Source: Woeseia oceani (GTDB lineage Bacteria; Pseudomonadota; Gammaproteobacteria; Steroidobacterales; Woeseiaceae). Taken from it: DNA of 64,000 bases. The stretch is taken from NCBI RefSeq assembly GCF_001677435.1, contig NZ_CP016268.1, positions 2,717,001 through 2,781,000 of the forward strand, in the 5' to 3' direction. The position numbers and the translations under genes were made by a program. Positions 16,910-25,838 of the stretch are shown here, in pieces (the first letter of the stretch is position 1; the number at the start of each line of letters is the position of its first letter). The notes beneath the pieces were generated by a model. The model worked only from the letters and a program-made list of their open reading frames with translations. It did no database searches and was not told the origin of the DNA.

Positions 16910-18817
16910 ATGAGTGACCCAAGACCCGGCGCTGGCTGGCATTCATACCTGCCCGAGTTCGTTGATACCGACGCTTCGGCGATTGAATCGTCTCTTGCGA
17001 ACTTTGTTCGCGACGTATCCCGTGAGCAGCAGGTCAGCTGGCACAACAGTATCAAGTGGCTAAAGCGCGAATATGGACAGCTCATTGGCACGCACGAAGA
17101 GGCCGAATCGTATACGACACTATTGGAATATGAGCTGCCGCGGGACTTTCGCCGTCCCGACATCATAGTCCTTGAGGGCGCTGTCATTGTAGTGCTCGAA
17201 GTCAAAGGTCGCGGCGGCAACACTCAGTCTGCGCGCGATCAGGTGACCGGCTACATGCGCGATCTCTCTGCATATCACGGTGCTTGCGCTGGCCGCAAAA
17301 TTGTTTCTGTGGTTGTTCCTTCAGACTGGTCAGCTGGGCCGAAGGAAAAGGATGCCGTTTGGGTCATGGGAACAGAAGATGTACATCCGTTCCTATTAAA
17401 GATGGCGCACGAAAATAAAGGCGAGCCTGTAACTGCAGAGGCTTTCTTGGATGATGACGCTTACGCACCCCTTCCGACTATCGTTTCGGCCGCGAGGTCG
17501 CTGTATGAAGGCCGACCGCTTCCATTTATTAAGCGGGCAAGAGCAAATACTGATCCGGCCCTGCAAGCAATCTCCGAAATTACCCACAATGCAGCTCGAT
17601 CGGGTACGCGAAATCTTGTTCTTCTGAGCGGCGTCCCTGGATCCGGTAAGACGCTGGTAGGCTTGCAACTTGTTCACGCTGGGTGGCTAGACGACCTTAC
17701 CGTCGAACGAAAAGGCAAAAAGATGTCGCCTGCAGTCTACCTTTCGGGGAATGGCCCTTTGGTTGCTGTGTTACAGGATGCGCTAAAAGGCGGGCCGGTC
17801 CCCGGCAGTGTGTTTGTTCAAGACATCAAGAGATACGTTGCTTACTATTCGAATTCACGCGGTCACACCCCACCTGAGCATCTAATCGTCTTTGATGAGG
17901 CGCAACGTGCGCATGATGCGGAACGGGTCGCAACGGTTCATAAACGACCTATTGGGCCGTCCGAACCCGAGCATTTGCTAGAATTCTGCGCGCGTATCCC
18001 GGACTGGTGCGTCCTGGTTGCGCTAATTGGAGACGGTCAAGCAATTCATGCCGGCGAAGAGATAGGGGTTCGTCTGTGGGCGGATGCGATCGCAGAGCGG
18101 CATCCTGATGAAAATTGGTCTGTGCACGGCGCTACTCAACTTCAAGGTTATTTCGCAGAATCTGCCTCCAATTGCCACTGGATTGCAGCGCTAAATCTAG
18201 ACGCAGAAATTCGCTTTCATCTGACCCCTAAGGTACATGCGTTCGTTGAATCATTGCTTGAAGAAGCGCCAGTTGACAACCGCCGCGCGATTGGCGACGA
18301 ACTCTTTGACGGCGGCCACAGATTTCTGATTACCCGCTCACTTGATGATGCTAAACGTTATCTACATGAGCGGTACGAAGGCGCGCCCCTTTCCCGTTAT
18401 GGCATCCTGGCGTCGTCGAAGGACAAAATACTCCCGCAATTTGACGTCGATAATACGTTCCAGAAAACCAAGAGACTAAAAGTTGGTGCATGGTATAACC
18501 GACCGGCCGATGATGCCCTTTCGTGTTGCCAGCTCGAGACAGTTGCGACCGAATTCTCGTCGCAAGGCCTGGAGCTTGATGCCGCACTTGTTGCTTGGGG
18601 CTCAGATCTCATTCGTGAGAATGGCGAATGGTCGATGCGAATGTCTCGCGGTACGCGCGGCAATCTTCATGACCCGCTCCAGCTAAGAAAGAATGTTTAC
18701 CGTGTGTTACTTACCAGAGGACGAGACGGAACAGTGGTCTATGTGCCAGAGTCCGAGGCGCTTGAGGAAACATGGAAATTCTTATTGGAATCGGGATTTA
18801 GAGAGCTGGCTGTTTAG
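16910..18817 (+). CDS. DUF2075-type nuclease-helicase (Schlafen group 3-like)
   Basis: 635 residues. An N-terminal PD-(D/E)XK-like segment has RRPDIIVLEG (D84) and VVLEVKG (E97-x-K99). It is followed by a P-loop helicase domain with Walker A GVPGSGKT (241-248), Walker B VFDEAQRA (DEAQ 329-332) and a C-terminal LLTRGRDGTVVYVPE motif as in superfamily 1 helicases. DUF2075 proteins occur in phage-defence loci. It converges on the PIWI gene that ends at 18998, so it belongs to a separate transcript. AGAAG precedes the ATG. Confidence 0.85.
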   Translation: MSDPRPGAGWHSYLPEFVDTDASAIESSLANFVRDVSREQQVSWHNSIKWLKREYGQLIGTHEEAESYTTLLEYELPRDFRRPDIIVLEGAVIVVLEVKGRGGNTQSARDQVTGYMRDLSAYHGACAGRKIVSVVVPSDWSAGPKEKDAVWVMGTEDVHPFLLKMAHENKGEPVTAEAFLDDDAYAPLPTIVSAARSLYEGRPLPFIKRARANTDPALQAISEITHNAARSGTRNLVLLSGVPGSGKTLVGLQLVHAGWLDDLTVERKGKKMSPAVYLSGNGPLVAVLQDALKGGPVPGSVFVQDIKRYVAYYSNSRGHTPPEHLIVFDEAQRAHDAERVATVHKRPIGPSEPEHLLEFCARIPDWCVLVALIGDGQAIHAGEEIGVRLWADAIAERHPDENWSVHGATQLQGYFAESASNCHWIAALNLDAEIRFHLTPKVHAFVESLLEEAPVDNRRAIGDELFDGGHRFLITRSLDDAKRYLHERYEGAPLSRYGILASSKDKILPQFDVDNTFQKTKRLKVGAWYNRPADDALSCCQLETVATEFSSQGLELDAALVAWGSDLIRENGEWSMRMSRGTRGNLHDPLQLRKNVYRVLLTRGRDGTVVYVPESEALEETWKFLLESGFRELAV

Positions 18818-18997
18818 GAATAGCCGAATGCGCTTCGATTTCCAATCAGCCAGGGCGCGTCCACGCTGAGGATACTGTTCTGCAGAACTAAATGAATCGG
18901 AGCGATCTTTAGTTCTAGCGCCCCTTTCTAATCACGTTGTCAGGTTTGGGGATTCCACCAATCAGATCTGCAATCAAACTATCTTTCTTATAGGTGA

Positions 18998-20632
18998 TTA
19001 GCGCAAATCGACCGTGTGGTGAGGCAGGTGCGCCCAACCAGAAAACTGCAGATCAGAAAACGAAAGTTTGGCGAGACCATTTGACCATTGAAGAGGCGCT
19101 GGAACGCCTGCCGGTTGGTACGACAGCGTTGCAGAATGGCAAAGCGACGTGAGGATAGCGCCCAATTTGCGGTGCGATAGCTCATTAGGATTCAGCCTAG
19201 TTCTGAACTTGGCAGGACCGCTCAGAATGCCGCGCTGCGGCGCTAGGCACGCATACATTGCTGCGAATGGCGATGAGCTGGGAACCAAGATTGTTCCTGG
19301 ATTAGGCTCTGCGCAGCCTACGTGCATCAGCGGCGTGCCTCTCTTTATGAACTCGACCAGTGTGAATCTTCGCTGGCCCATTGCTGTCTTGTAGTGCTCG
19401 AGATTTTCATCCCTAGGGCAGCGACCGTCTCTGATAAGTATTAGATGACGAGTTGATTCAAGATCCTCGGCCTGACTCATAATCCACCTTAGGCCGTGAG
19501 ACAAGACATCAAGTGGCAAGCTTTCTGTTTTGTCTTTCAGTGCACGCCAGTAGGCCTTCAGTGACCCATCTGGAGCGGTCAATGCAATTGCAGCTATTCG
19601 ACCTTCCCTTTGACCGCCTCGTCCTAAATCGAGGCCAATGAACCACGCGTTCTTGAAGAAGTCTCCGTCCGCCGGCTGCGTAGAAAAGTGAACGCCACCT
19701 GCTTTCTGTAGTATGGCCATCGCAAGTCCGTGTCGAGAATAGACCGGGTTTGAGGCAGTTGAACATAACTGAAATGCCGAATTCTCTTCGTCAAGATATT
19801 TGATCCATTCGAGTGCGTTCTCCGGAGGCCGGTCTCCTCGTTTTCCATCAAGCGGAACAAGCACCAAATTGACTTGATTCTCGTCCGCTATGAATTGCTC
19901 CACCGCCTCGGCGTCAGCAAGCTCAACCCATGAAGCAACGCACCCCCATTCCCGCAAGACTCCAACGACATGCTCAGCTATATCAATCGATTTGGCGGTC
20001 CTTGCAGAGACCTTGCTCAACAATCCTAATCGGATTGCAACCGGCTGCACCGCGGTGTTTTTCCGTACCAGAGACAACAAATTCCGCGAAATGCCATCGC
20101 CTTGAGTCAGTGACAATAGGCTTTTTTGTCCAGATGCGGTCTGATAGATAATCTCGCCACTCAAATCGTGCGCGTCAAATGCTTTGTAGTTTTCGAGTCC
20201 GCACAGGTCCGGCGAATCTGCTAGGTAGCTTATTAAGTGACCAATTTCTTCCAACAAAGGCTCATGACGAAGTACAGCGGGGTATCTTCCTTTTTGGAAT
20301 AGTTCGACCGTACTTCGGAAGCTTGGAATACTTACACCATCTTCGAAGAAAACCCTTGCGATCGTAATACCAATTAGGGTGTCGTCTCGGCTTACCCCAA
20401 AAGCAACTCTCTGAATTCGAAATGCGTTGCGGCAAGTATGCTGGGATCCTGGTATATCGATCGCCTCAGAATTTCTAATCCATACACGCAGGGCTTGACC
20501 GTGCACATCATACGAGTATGGGCAACCCTCTACTTCGAGCTGCCGCTCAATCAACCGGCGCCAATCATCAGGTTTTGATAAACCTGGGATTCGGTAGCAC
20601 TCCCAAGTTAGGTTTTCTACAGTATCAATCAT
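18998..20632 (-). CDS. Argonaute-like MID-PIWI protein without a recognisable PAZ domain
   Basis: 544 residues. A MID-like domain (about 195-330) has a Rossmann core (VNLVLVPLDG), EWIKYL with K278 and Q288 where 5'-end-binding residues are expected, then SRHGLAMAILQKAGGVHFST as in Argonautes. The PIWI domain (about 331-544) opens with FIGLDLGRG (D335), then E370, RDGR with D402, and QWSNGLAKL with N518, giving a possible DEDN catalytic set. The first 195 residues show no PAZ motif I can recognise. Length is between short (about 450) and long (about 700) prokaryotic Argonautes. The gene overlaps the HEPN gene stop by 8 bp. Likely role: guide-directed recognition of foreign nucleic acid. The assignment rests on motifs only. 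Confidence 0.75.
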   Translation of the reverse strand: MIDTVENLTWECYRIPGLSKPDDWRRLIERQLEVEGCPYSYDVHGQALRVWIRNSEAIDIPGSQHTCRNAFRIQRVAFGVSRDDTLIGITIARVFFEDGVSIPSFRSTVELFQKGRYPAVLRHEPLLEEIGHLISYLADSPDLCGLENYKAFDAHDLSGEIIYQTASGQKSLLSLTQGDGISRNLLSLVRKNTAVQPVAIRLGLLSKVSARTAKSIDIAEHVVGVLREWGCVASWVELADAEAVEQFIADENQVNLVLVPLDGKRGDRPPENALEWIKYLDEENSAFQLCSTASNPVYSRHGLAMAILQKAGGVHFSTQPADGDFFKNAWFIGLDLGRGGQREGRIAAIALTAPDGSLKAYWRALKDKTESLPLDVLSHGLRWIMSQAEDLESTRHLILIRDGRCPRDENLEHYKTAMGQRRFTLVEFIKRGTPLMHVGCAEPNPGTILVPSSSPFAAMYACLAPQRGILSGPAKFRTRLNPNELSHRKLGAILTSLCHSATLSYQPAGVPAPLQWSNGLAKLSFSDLQFSGWAHLPHHTVDLR

Positions 20633-21587
20633 CAGTATCCTGATCGATCATGATTTTTGGCCAAACTAAAGACAGATACATCAAGTACGTTATCGAGCGA
20701 TTCAACTGCTCTGCATATCCGAAATTTCCGCGAGGATGAGCAAAGCGATTGCGTATTGCATTTAGCGCTCGCAGCATTGGAAACACTTGAACCGGATCGC
20801 CTCTTTCGCAGTAGATGAGATTCTCGTCCTGCACGCGGTTTATTAGTTCTACGAATCTCGCCGACGCATCCACATCTCCGACATGTTTCTCCAATTGTTC
20901 TTTAAGTATTTCGTGAGCATCAGTAACAAACTTTGACGGGCGTCCTAAAGGACGATGCCCCATCACCCAGTCGATGAATGACGGATGCTTTTCCGACGCG
21001 AGGTATGCGACACCGATTAGCGCTCTTTCGATCAGCTGAAGATGCGCTTGATTCTCCAGGTCAAGATCTTCGGGAAGAACTTCAATCGGCTCGGGCACTG
21101 CTAAAGATTCCCTTTGTCCAGCCTGACCAATGCTTTCACTAAGCTGCTTTTGTGAGGCGCTAATGGATTCCAGCTGGCGCTCTTGATCTGCAAATGCCTC
21201 ACCAAAGATATTAAGTGTTGTGCGGATCTCCGCCAGCTCAACCCTCAACCTCGACTGCCCCTCCCCCAACTCATCAAGCGCTGGCCATTCAAAATCTTCG
21301 TCATCCTCTTCAAGAGAAGCAGCCTTGATATCTGGCGGTCTCTTGGTTTTTGGGCGTCGGATCTCAAAAGTATCTGCATCACGCTTAAACTCCGCAACTA
21401 AAGCATCGTAAGTTTCAGGAGCCTTCTCATAGACCCAGGCTATACGCTTGCCATCCCACTGCCGTCCGGAGATCATTTTGGCCCTATCGCGGTCATTCGG
21501 ATGAATCTCGACCACGAAGTGCTTATCATCCTCCGTTACACGAATAGGACCCTGCTTATCCGTATTTGGATTGATCATGTTTCCCAT
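20625..21587 (-). CDS. HARP-like/coiled-coil protein with C-terminal HEPN RNase motif
   Basis: 320 residues. The N-terminus (about 15-78) has the pattern EIHPNDRDRAKMISGRQWDG followed by AWVYEKAPETYDAL, like the HARP-type domain of annealing helicases and some recombinases. A predicted coiled coil follows (about 110-160). The helical C-terminal part contains RNRFAH (R279-H284), the R-x4-H motif of HEPN ribonucleases, in a matching context (LNAIRNRFAHPRGN). It could be an RNA-cutting effector or a bridging subunit. ATG at 21587 or 21578 are both possible; upstream residues to 21614 are unlikely. A 174-bp gap separates it from the nuclease gene upstream, possibly with its own promoter. Confidence 0.65.
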   Translation of the reverse strand: MGNMINPNTDKQGPIRVTEDDKHFVVEIHPNDRDRAKMISGRQWDGKRIAWVYEKAPETYDALVAEFKRDADTFEIRRPKTKRPPDIKAASLEEDDEDFEWPALDELGEGQSRLRVELAEIRTTLNIFGEAFADQERQLESISASQKQLSESIGQAGQRESLAVPEPIEVLPEDLDLENQAHLQLIERALIGVAYLASEKHPSFIDWVMGHRPLGRPSKFVTDAHEILKEQLEKHVGDVDASARFVELINRVQDENLIYCERGDPVQVFPMLRALNAIRNRFAHPRGNFGYAEQLNRSITYLMYLSLVWPKIMIDQDTDD

Positions 21588-21761
21588 CGCAAGTGACCTT
21601 CTTGTCGGTAGCAAATGCCAATCTTAGATTCCGTCATTTTTGATTGCCGTGCGGTCCATCACGGAACATCCGCATCCCGCAATTTGAACATTTCTCTGGT
21701 TTAGTTCTCGCTAATGACCGGGTGCCGTTTGCCCGATGCCAAGTCGACGATCGCGTGCTCG

Positions 21762-22286
21762 CTATGCCCCGGATACACAGGAGAAGCCTCGTAGCACTTC
21801 GTCGAGAGCGGCCTGGCGACTCGAATTCGGAAGGTCTGTAAACTCAATCACCGCCTCATCGAAGTGCTGCCGAATCGACTCCTCCAAACCCTTGTCGCGA
21901 TAGGCGCGGAGCTGCGTCAATCGGTACTGTTGATTTGGCTTGATTTCATTCGGACAGCTTCTCGCGAGAATCCACTCATCAAGCAGCTGCGACCCGAGTA
22001 AAGCGAAACATGGTTCAAGGGCCGCTTCAGCCTGGCTGGCTAGTCCATCTAAGTCCTTTTTACCGAACTTGACACATTGTTCCTGCGCTGTCTTTACCTC
22101 CACGGCAATTTTCCGTTCGTCTGGTAGCGTGACCTCCAAATCGATACCCTGAATCGAGCGCTCGACCAAACGGGTCGCGCCCGCTTTGCAAAAAGCAATC
22201 GCCAGGAGCTTCTGAATGAGCTTGCCATATTCCTTGTCGGATTCTTGCGAGAGCTTGCTCAATCGTCGATAGACTTCGCGCTTCAT
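21762..22286 (-). CDS. PD-(D/E)XK-type nuclease
   Basis: 174 residues. The core reads SIQGIDLEV (D49), then KIAVEVKTA (E63-x-K65), preceded by a helix with an acidic residue (DKEYGKLIQKLLAIAF). This is the restriction-endonuclease-like arrangement alpha-beta-beta with D-x13-E-x-K. It resembles small restriction or Mrr-like nucleases. Its ATG overlaps the TGA of the ATPase gene by four bases (22283-22286), so the two are translationally coupled and likely act together, perhaps like a Rad50-nuclease pair. Confidence 0.75.
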   Translation of the reverse strand: MKREVYRRLSKLSQESDKEYGKLIQKLLAIAFCKAGATRLVERSIQGIDLEVTLPDERKIAVEVKTAQEQCVKFGKKDLDGLASQAEAALEPCFALLGSQLLDEWILARSCPNEIKPNQQYRLTQLRAYRDKGLEESIRQHFDEAVIEFTDLPNSSRQAALDEVLRGFSCVSGA

Positions 22287-24353
22287 CGGTCGAACTCACT
22301 TTCAATACTGGCACCGTTAGTTTGTGACCAAGGTGCCAACATCACTATGTGGCGCTGTTTGCTCATATAGTTTGCGATTCGATCGGTGAATTGACCAAGA
22401 ACAGACGCCACCAGGACCGAACAGTGATCCGACAGCGCCTCGATCGCTTGAGCGAGGCCGGCCTGCTTCTCTGAATCAAGGCTTTGAACCGGGTCATCCA
22501 AAGCAACCATTTCCCACGCGTCATCACTTGCTTGGGCCTCAGATTGAGCGAAAAGAACGGATAGCGACAAGGCATAGATTGCCGCTTGATTCAGGATGGG
22601 CACCGCGGGCCGGTCAGATGCATCGACCAAGTCGTAAGTTATACGTTCCGCTGTAGCGTGAACACTCACCTGTATGGCGGTGTCGTCCTGTGTGATAAGC
22701 AAATAGTACTTCCCGAGCGCCTTATTGACCTCGGCCGCACGCGCGTTTGATCGCTCGGCTTGAACATCGCGAGCGATACCCCCGAGGAACATCAGATCGG
22801 AGCCGAATCCCGCAAGCTCGTCGAAAGCTTCATTTAGATCGGACAACTCCTGCGACGCCGACACGTCGATAATCGATTCAGCCTTCTCTGTTGCGACAAG
22901 CCACTTTTCTACGAGATCCAATCTCGCCCAGTCAGCTTGGTGGTTCTCCAGGCTTCGGTCCCTGTTTGACGCGAGCTCATCCAGGCTGGTGATCTTGGAC
23001 TGGATTGATTCGCGCTGCTTCTTAGCTTCGGCCAGTACATCGTGAACAGTTGTCGATTCATCAGTGCCCAGCGCTATACGAAGCATGTTTTGACATTCAA
23101 CAACCTTATCGTGACCCATCTTCTCAGTCCTAACCAATTCTCGCAGTTTATTTCCAGCGGACGTCACGCGATCAAGCTCAAGGCATGTTGCTTCTTGCGC
23201 CGACTGTAGCGATGCAAATTCATCGGTGCGCATTGTGCGGATTGTTTCCGCCAGGCGTGCCTCTAAACCCGACACCTCTGTTTCGCATACTGGGCACGTG
23301 TCACCACGATTTGCCAACTCAATCGCCGCGGTTACCTCGGTTTCTCGCTCAGTCTCATTTCCCCCGGTTTTTAGTTCCTCCTCGAGATTTGACTGTGCTT
23401 CTTGCCAGGCGCCGTTCACTTGCTCGAAGTTCGCTATTTGCTGACTCAACCGGGATGCTTGGCGGCGAAGGGCATCTAAGGCTGCGAGCGCAGGCGAGGC
23501 GGATCGTGCGCCCCTCGGCCATTCGCGAGCCCAGCTTCGGACGGCTTCGGCGTCGGTCTCGCTAGGAAAATCCACCGCAAGACCAAGTCCTGTTGCGAGG
23601 GTTCGAGCTTGGGTGATCATTTGTGATTTCAGTGTCTTCGCAGTTGCTTCACTGAGCTGATTGGTATCGAGTCCGATTGTCGCCGCATGGTTCTCGAGCT
23701 CACTGAGGCGGCGACGCGGTACATCTAAAGCGCGATGAGCTTCATCGTTCAATGCCTCAAGCGTCTTGTCAATATCGGTGAGAAGCTTAGTCGGCTGGTT
23801 GGACTCGATAGTTTTTCGGAGAGCAAGGTCATCATCAAGGCCAAAGCAATGCGGCTAAAATTGCGCTGCGCTCGGTCGTCGACACCACGCGTTGCCTCGC
23901 AGCTTCTTGATGGAAGCAGTGGGCCCGTCGATAAGTTTCCCAGTCGGGAATTCCGGACTCAATAAGCCAGGATTCGGCACTGCCCTCAGTAAGAACAGCA
24001 CCGTTCGGGACTTTGATAGTGAACTGGTCTGCTCCCCGCAGTTTCGCGTTAGCGCTTCGCTGCCGTGTAATCAACGTCGGTGCCTCCGCGGTCTCGAGCT
24101 CAAGCGCCACCGCTGTGGGTTCAATGTCGTCCGTCTCGACCCTAGTTCTAAGCTCCCAGTCCTGACGCTCGTCGATACCTGCCCCCTTCTTGGTCACTAC
24201 AGCTCCAAAAAGACACCATTCAATTGCGTTTAGAAGGCTGCCCTTGTCTCTGGCGTTCTCAGCGACTATTGAAGTGATCGAGGCATTCAAAGGTACGCGA
24301 TGTTGGTTGTTCCAACCGCGAAAATGCGAGAGTGTTAGCGCCAGTGGCATCAT
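22283..24353 (-). pseudogene. Rad50/SMC-like zinc-hook ATPase, interrupted by one frameshift
   Basis: Two frames join into one protein of about 689 residues. The first (24353-23835) begins LALTLSHFRGWNN and carries a P-loop-like site AENARDKGSLLNAI. The second (to 22283) has long coiled coils, a Rad50-type zinc hook DTCPVCETEV, an ABC-like ALSLSVLFAQSE and Walker B VALDDPVQSLDSE. A single extra T in a CTTT run (AAA at 23843-23845 on the + strand) shifts the frame. Removing one base gives continuous coding through LLGLDDDLALRKTIE. The P-loop has lost its glycines. It is coupled by ATGA overlaps to both neighbours. It may be a mutation, a sequencing error or, less likely, a recoding site. Confidence 0.75.
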
Positions 24354-24541
24354 GCGCGCAACACATCTTTTAGGCAGGCGGCCGCTTCGTCCACTCGACA
24401 CACAAGCGAATCCTTGTCCTCCACAATTGCGGTCCCACCGGTTTCGTGATCGCCCTTGAGCCTAGCGAGCATTTCCAAACGCTCTCCGACTCGGACCCCG
24501 TGCTGTTTGATGCGCTCCTCGAGCACTGCCCATAAATCCAT
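24350..24541 (-). CDS. Small protein opening the PIWI operon (63 aa)
   Basis: 63 residues, mostly helical (WAVLEERIKQHGVRVGERLE), with no family recognised. A strong GGAG ribosome site (CTGAGGAGCCAGGAATG) precedes the ATG, and its TGA overlaps the ATPase start in an ATGATG context. These two facts make it a real first cistron of the leftward operon. It could be a regulatory or adaptor subunit. A TACAAT hexamer about 50 bp upstream is a possible -10. Confidence 0.6.
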   Translation of the reverse strand: MDLWAVLEERIKQHGVRVGERLEMLARLKGDHETGGTAIVEDKDSLVCRVDEAAACLKDVLRA

Positions 24542-24717
24542 TCCTGGCTCCTCAGTCGTTCCTGCTTATGTGCCAGCTCAAATTGTACCGAACCCGGGCG
24601 AATTGGGTTTTAACACGATGCCAAAACCGTGAAAAAAATCCTCGTTTAGCGGCGTGGACAAGCCACCTCAACGAGTCGTGAAGAGCCCAATTGGCAAGCC
24701 CGAGATTTCTGGTCCAC

Positions 24718-25578
24718 TCACGCCGTTAGTATTTCCGGTTGTTGATTCGTATTTTCTTCATTCCATCGCTGTAGGTAATGCTTCGGATTCATTCCGCCCA
24801 GCGATCCGTGCGGTCTGATCGTGTTGTATTCCTCAAGCCACTGGTTGATCACGACCCGTGCTTCAGTCATCGAGCCAAATAACCAACGATCCAGGCAGGT
24901 ACTGCGAAAGATGGAGTTGAAGCTTTCGCAGTAGGCGTTCTGCCACGGACTGCCAGGATCGATGTAGTGCGTGTCGACGTGTTTTTCCTTGAGCCATGTC
25001 TGCACTGCCTTTGAAACCATTTCGGGGCCGTTGTCGCTGCGCAGACAGACCGGTCGTCCGTGTTCTTCGAACAGCTTTTCGAGAACCCGAATGACATCCG
25101 TTGCCGTCAGACTGCGACCAACCGTGATCTCAAATCCCTGCCGAGTATACTCGTCGACCACCGTCATGCACTTCAGTTGCCGCGCATCCTCCGTTTGATC
25201 AAAGACAAAGTCGTAGCTCCAGACGTGGTTCGGATACCGAGCCTGGTTCACCCACTGTGTCGTCATGCCAAGTACCTTGCGTTTCCGGCGCTTTTTAATG
25301 ACCTGCAGCCCTTCTCGCCGTCGAATCAGCCGCACCGTCTCCCGGCTGATCGACCAGCTGCCCCGCATCAGGTCATAGATCTTGCGGTAGCCAAAATACG
25401 GGTAGCGTTCCGATAACCGGACCACTTCCTCGTAGGCCGCATCGACCAACTCCTGTTGGCCAACGTAGCGGTAGCTTGAGCGGTTCAGCTGTATCGCCTG
25501 ACAGGCGCGTCGTTCGCTGATCTCGTACTGGTTGCGTAAGTACGTTACACAGCGACGTCGCTCTGCCAGGCTCACCAC
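24718..25578 (-). CDS. IS3-family transposase OrfB (DDE integrase core)
   Basis: 286 residues. An HTH_21-like N-terminus (YEEVVRLSERYPYFGYRKIY) precedes the rve integrase core. The DDE triad lies in WSYDFVFDQ, RSDNGPEMV and NAYCESFNS, so the catalytic set looks intact. It overlaps OrfA by seven bases; in IS3 elements a -1 frameshift in this overlap makes the active OrfAB fusion. The GTG at 25578 is the frame start rather than a proven independent start. Confidence 0.93.
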   Translation of the reverse strand: MVSLAERRRCVTYLRNQYEISERRACQAIQLNRSSYRYVGQQELVDAAYEEVVRLSERYPYFGYRKIYDLMRGSWSISRETVRLIRRREGLQVIKKRRKRKVLGMTTQWVNQARYPNHVWSYDFVFDQTEDARQLKCMTVVDEYTRQGFEITVGRSLTATDVIRVLEKLFEEHGRPVCLRSDNGPEMVSKAVQTWLKEKHVDTHYIDPGSPWQNAYCESFNSIFRSTCLDRWLFGSMTEARVVINQWLEEYNTIRPHGSLGGMNPKHYLQRWNEENTNQQPEILTA

Positions 25579-25838
25579 TTTCGGCTGTTGACGTCCTTCA
25601 ACATCCGAATGTCCAGCGTCTGTTCCGCGACGACCTTCTTCAGCTCGGCATTCTCGCGTTCGAGTTCCTTCAGTCGCTTGGCCTCAGAAACAGCCATGCC
25701 GCCAAACTTCGACTTCCACCGGTAAAACGACTGCTCCGAGCAGTTGTGCTTGCGGCAGACATCGGCTACCGACAGCCCGGCCTCAGCTTCCTGCAAAATC
25801 CGGATGATCTGTTCTTCTGTAAATCGCTTGCCTTTCAT
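25572..25838 (-). CDS. IS3-family transposase OrfA (helix-turn-helix)
   Basis: 88 residues. HTH_8-type DNA-binding segment (RFTEEQIIRILQEAEAG, VADVCRKHNCSEQSFYRW) followed by a leucine-zipper helix (LKELERENAELKKVVAEQ), exactly the OrfA organisation of IS3 elements. It binds the terminal repeats and multimerises with OrfB. A GGAGGC ribosome site precedes the ATG. The frame appears intact. Confidence 0.93.
   Translation of the reverse strand: MKGKRFTEEQIIRILQEAEAGLSVADVCRKHNCSEQSFYRWKSKFGGMAVSEAKRLKELERENAELKKVVAEQTLDIRMLKDVNSRKW

Noticed and set aside
18998-20632. PIWI-RE family protein
   Set aside because: PIWI-RE proteins are much longer (about 800-1000 aa) and pair with a DinG-type helicase. 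Neither holds here; the DUF2075 helicase is on the opposite strand.
20625-24541. Lamassu system
   Set aside because: An SMC-like ATPase with a nuclease recalls Lamassu, but the zinc hook, PIWI and HEPN partners do not fit its known gene set.
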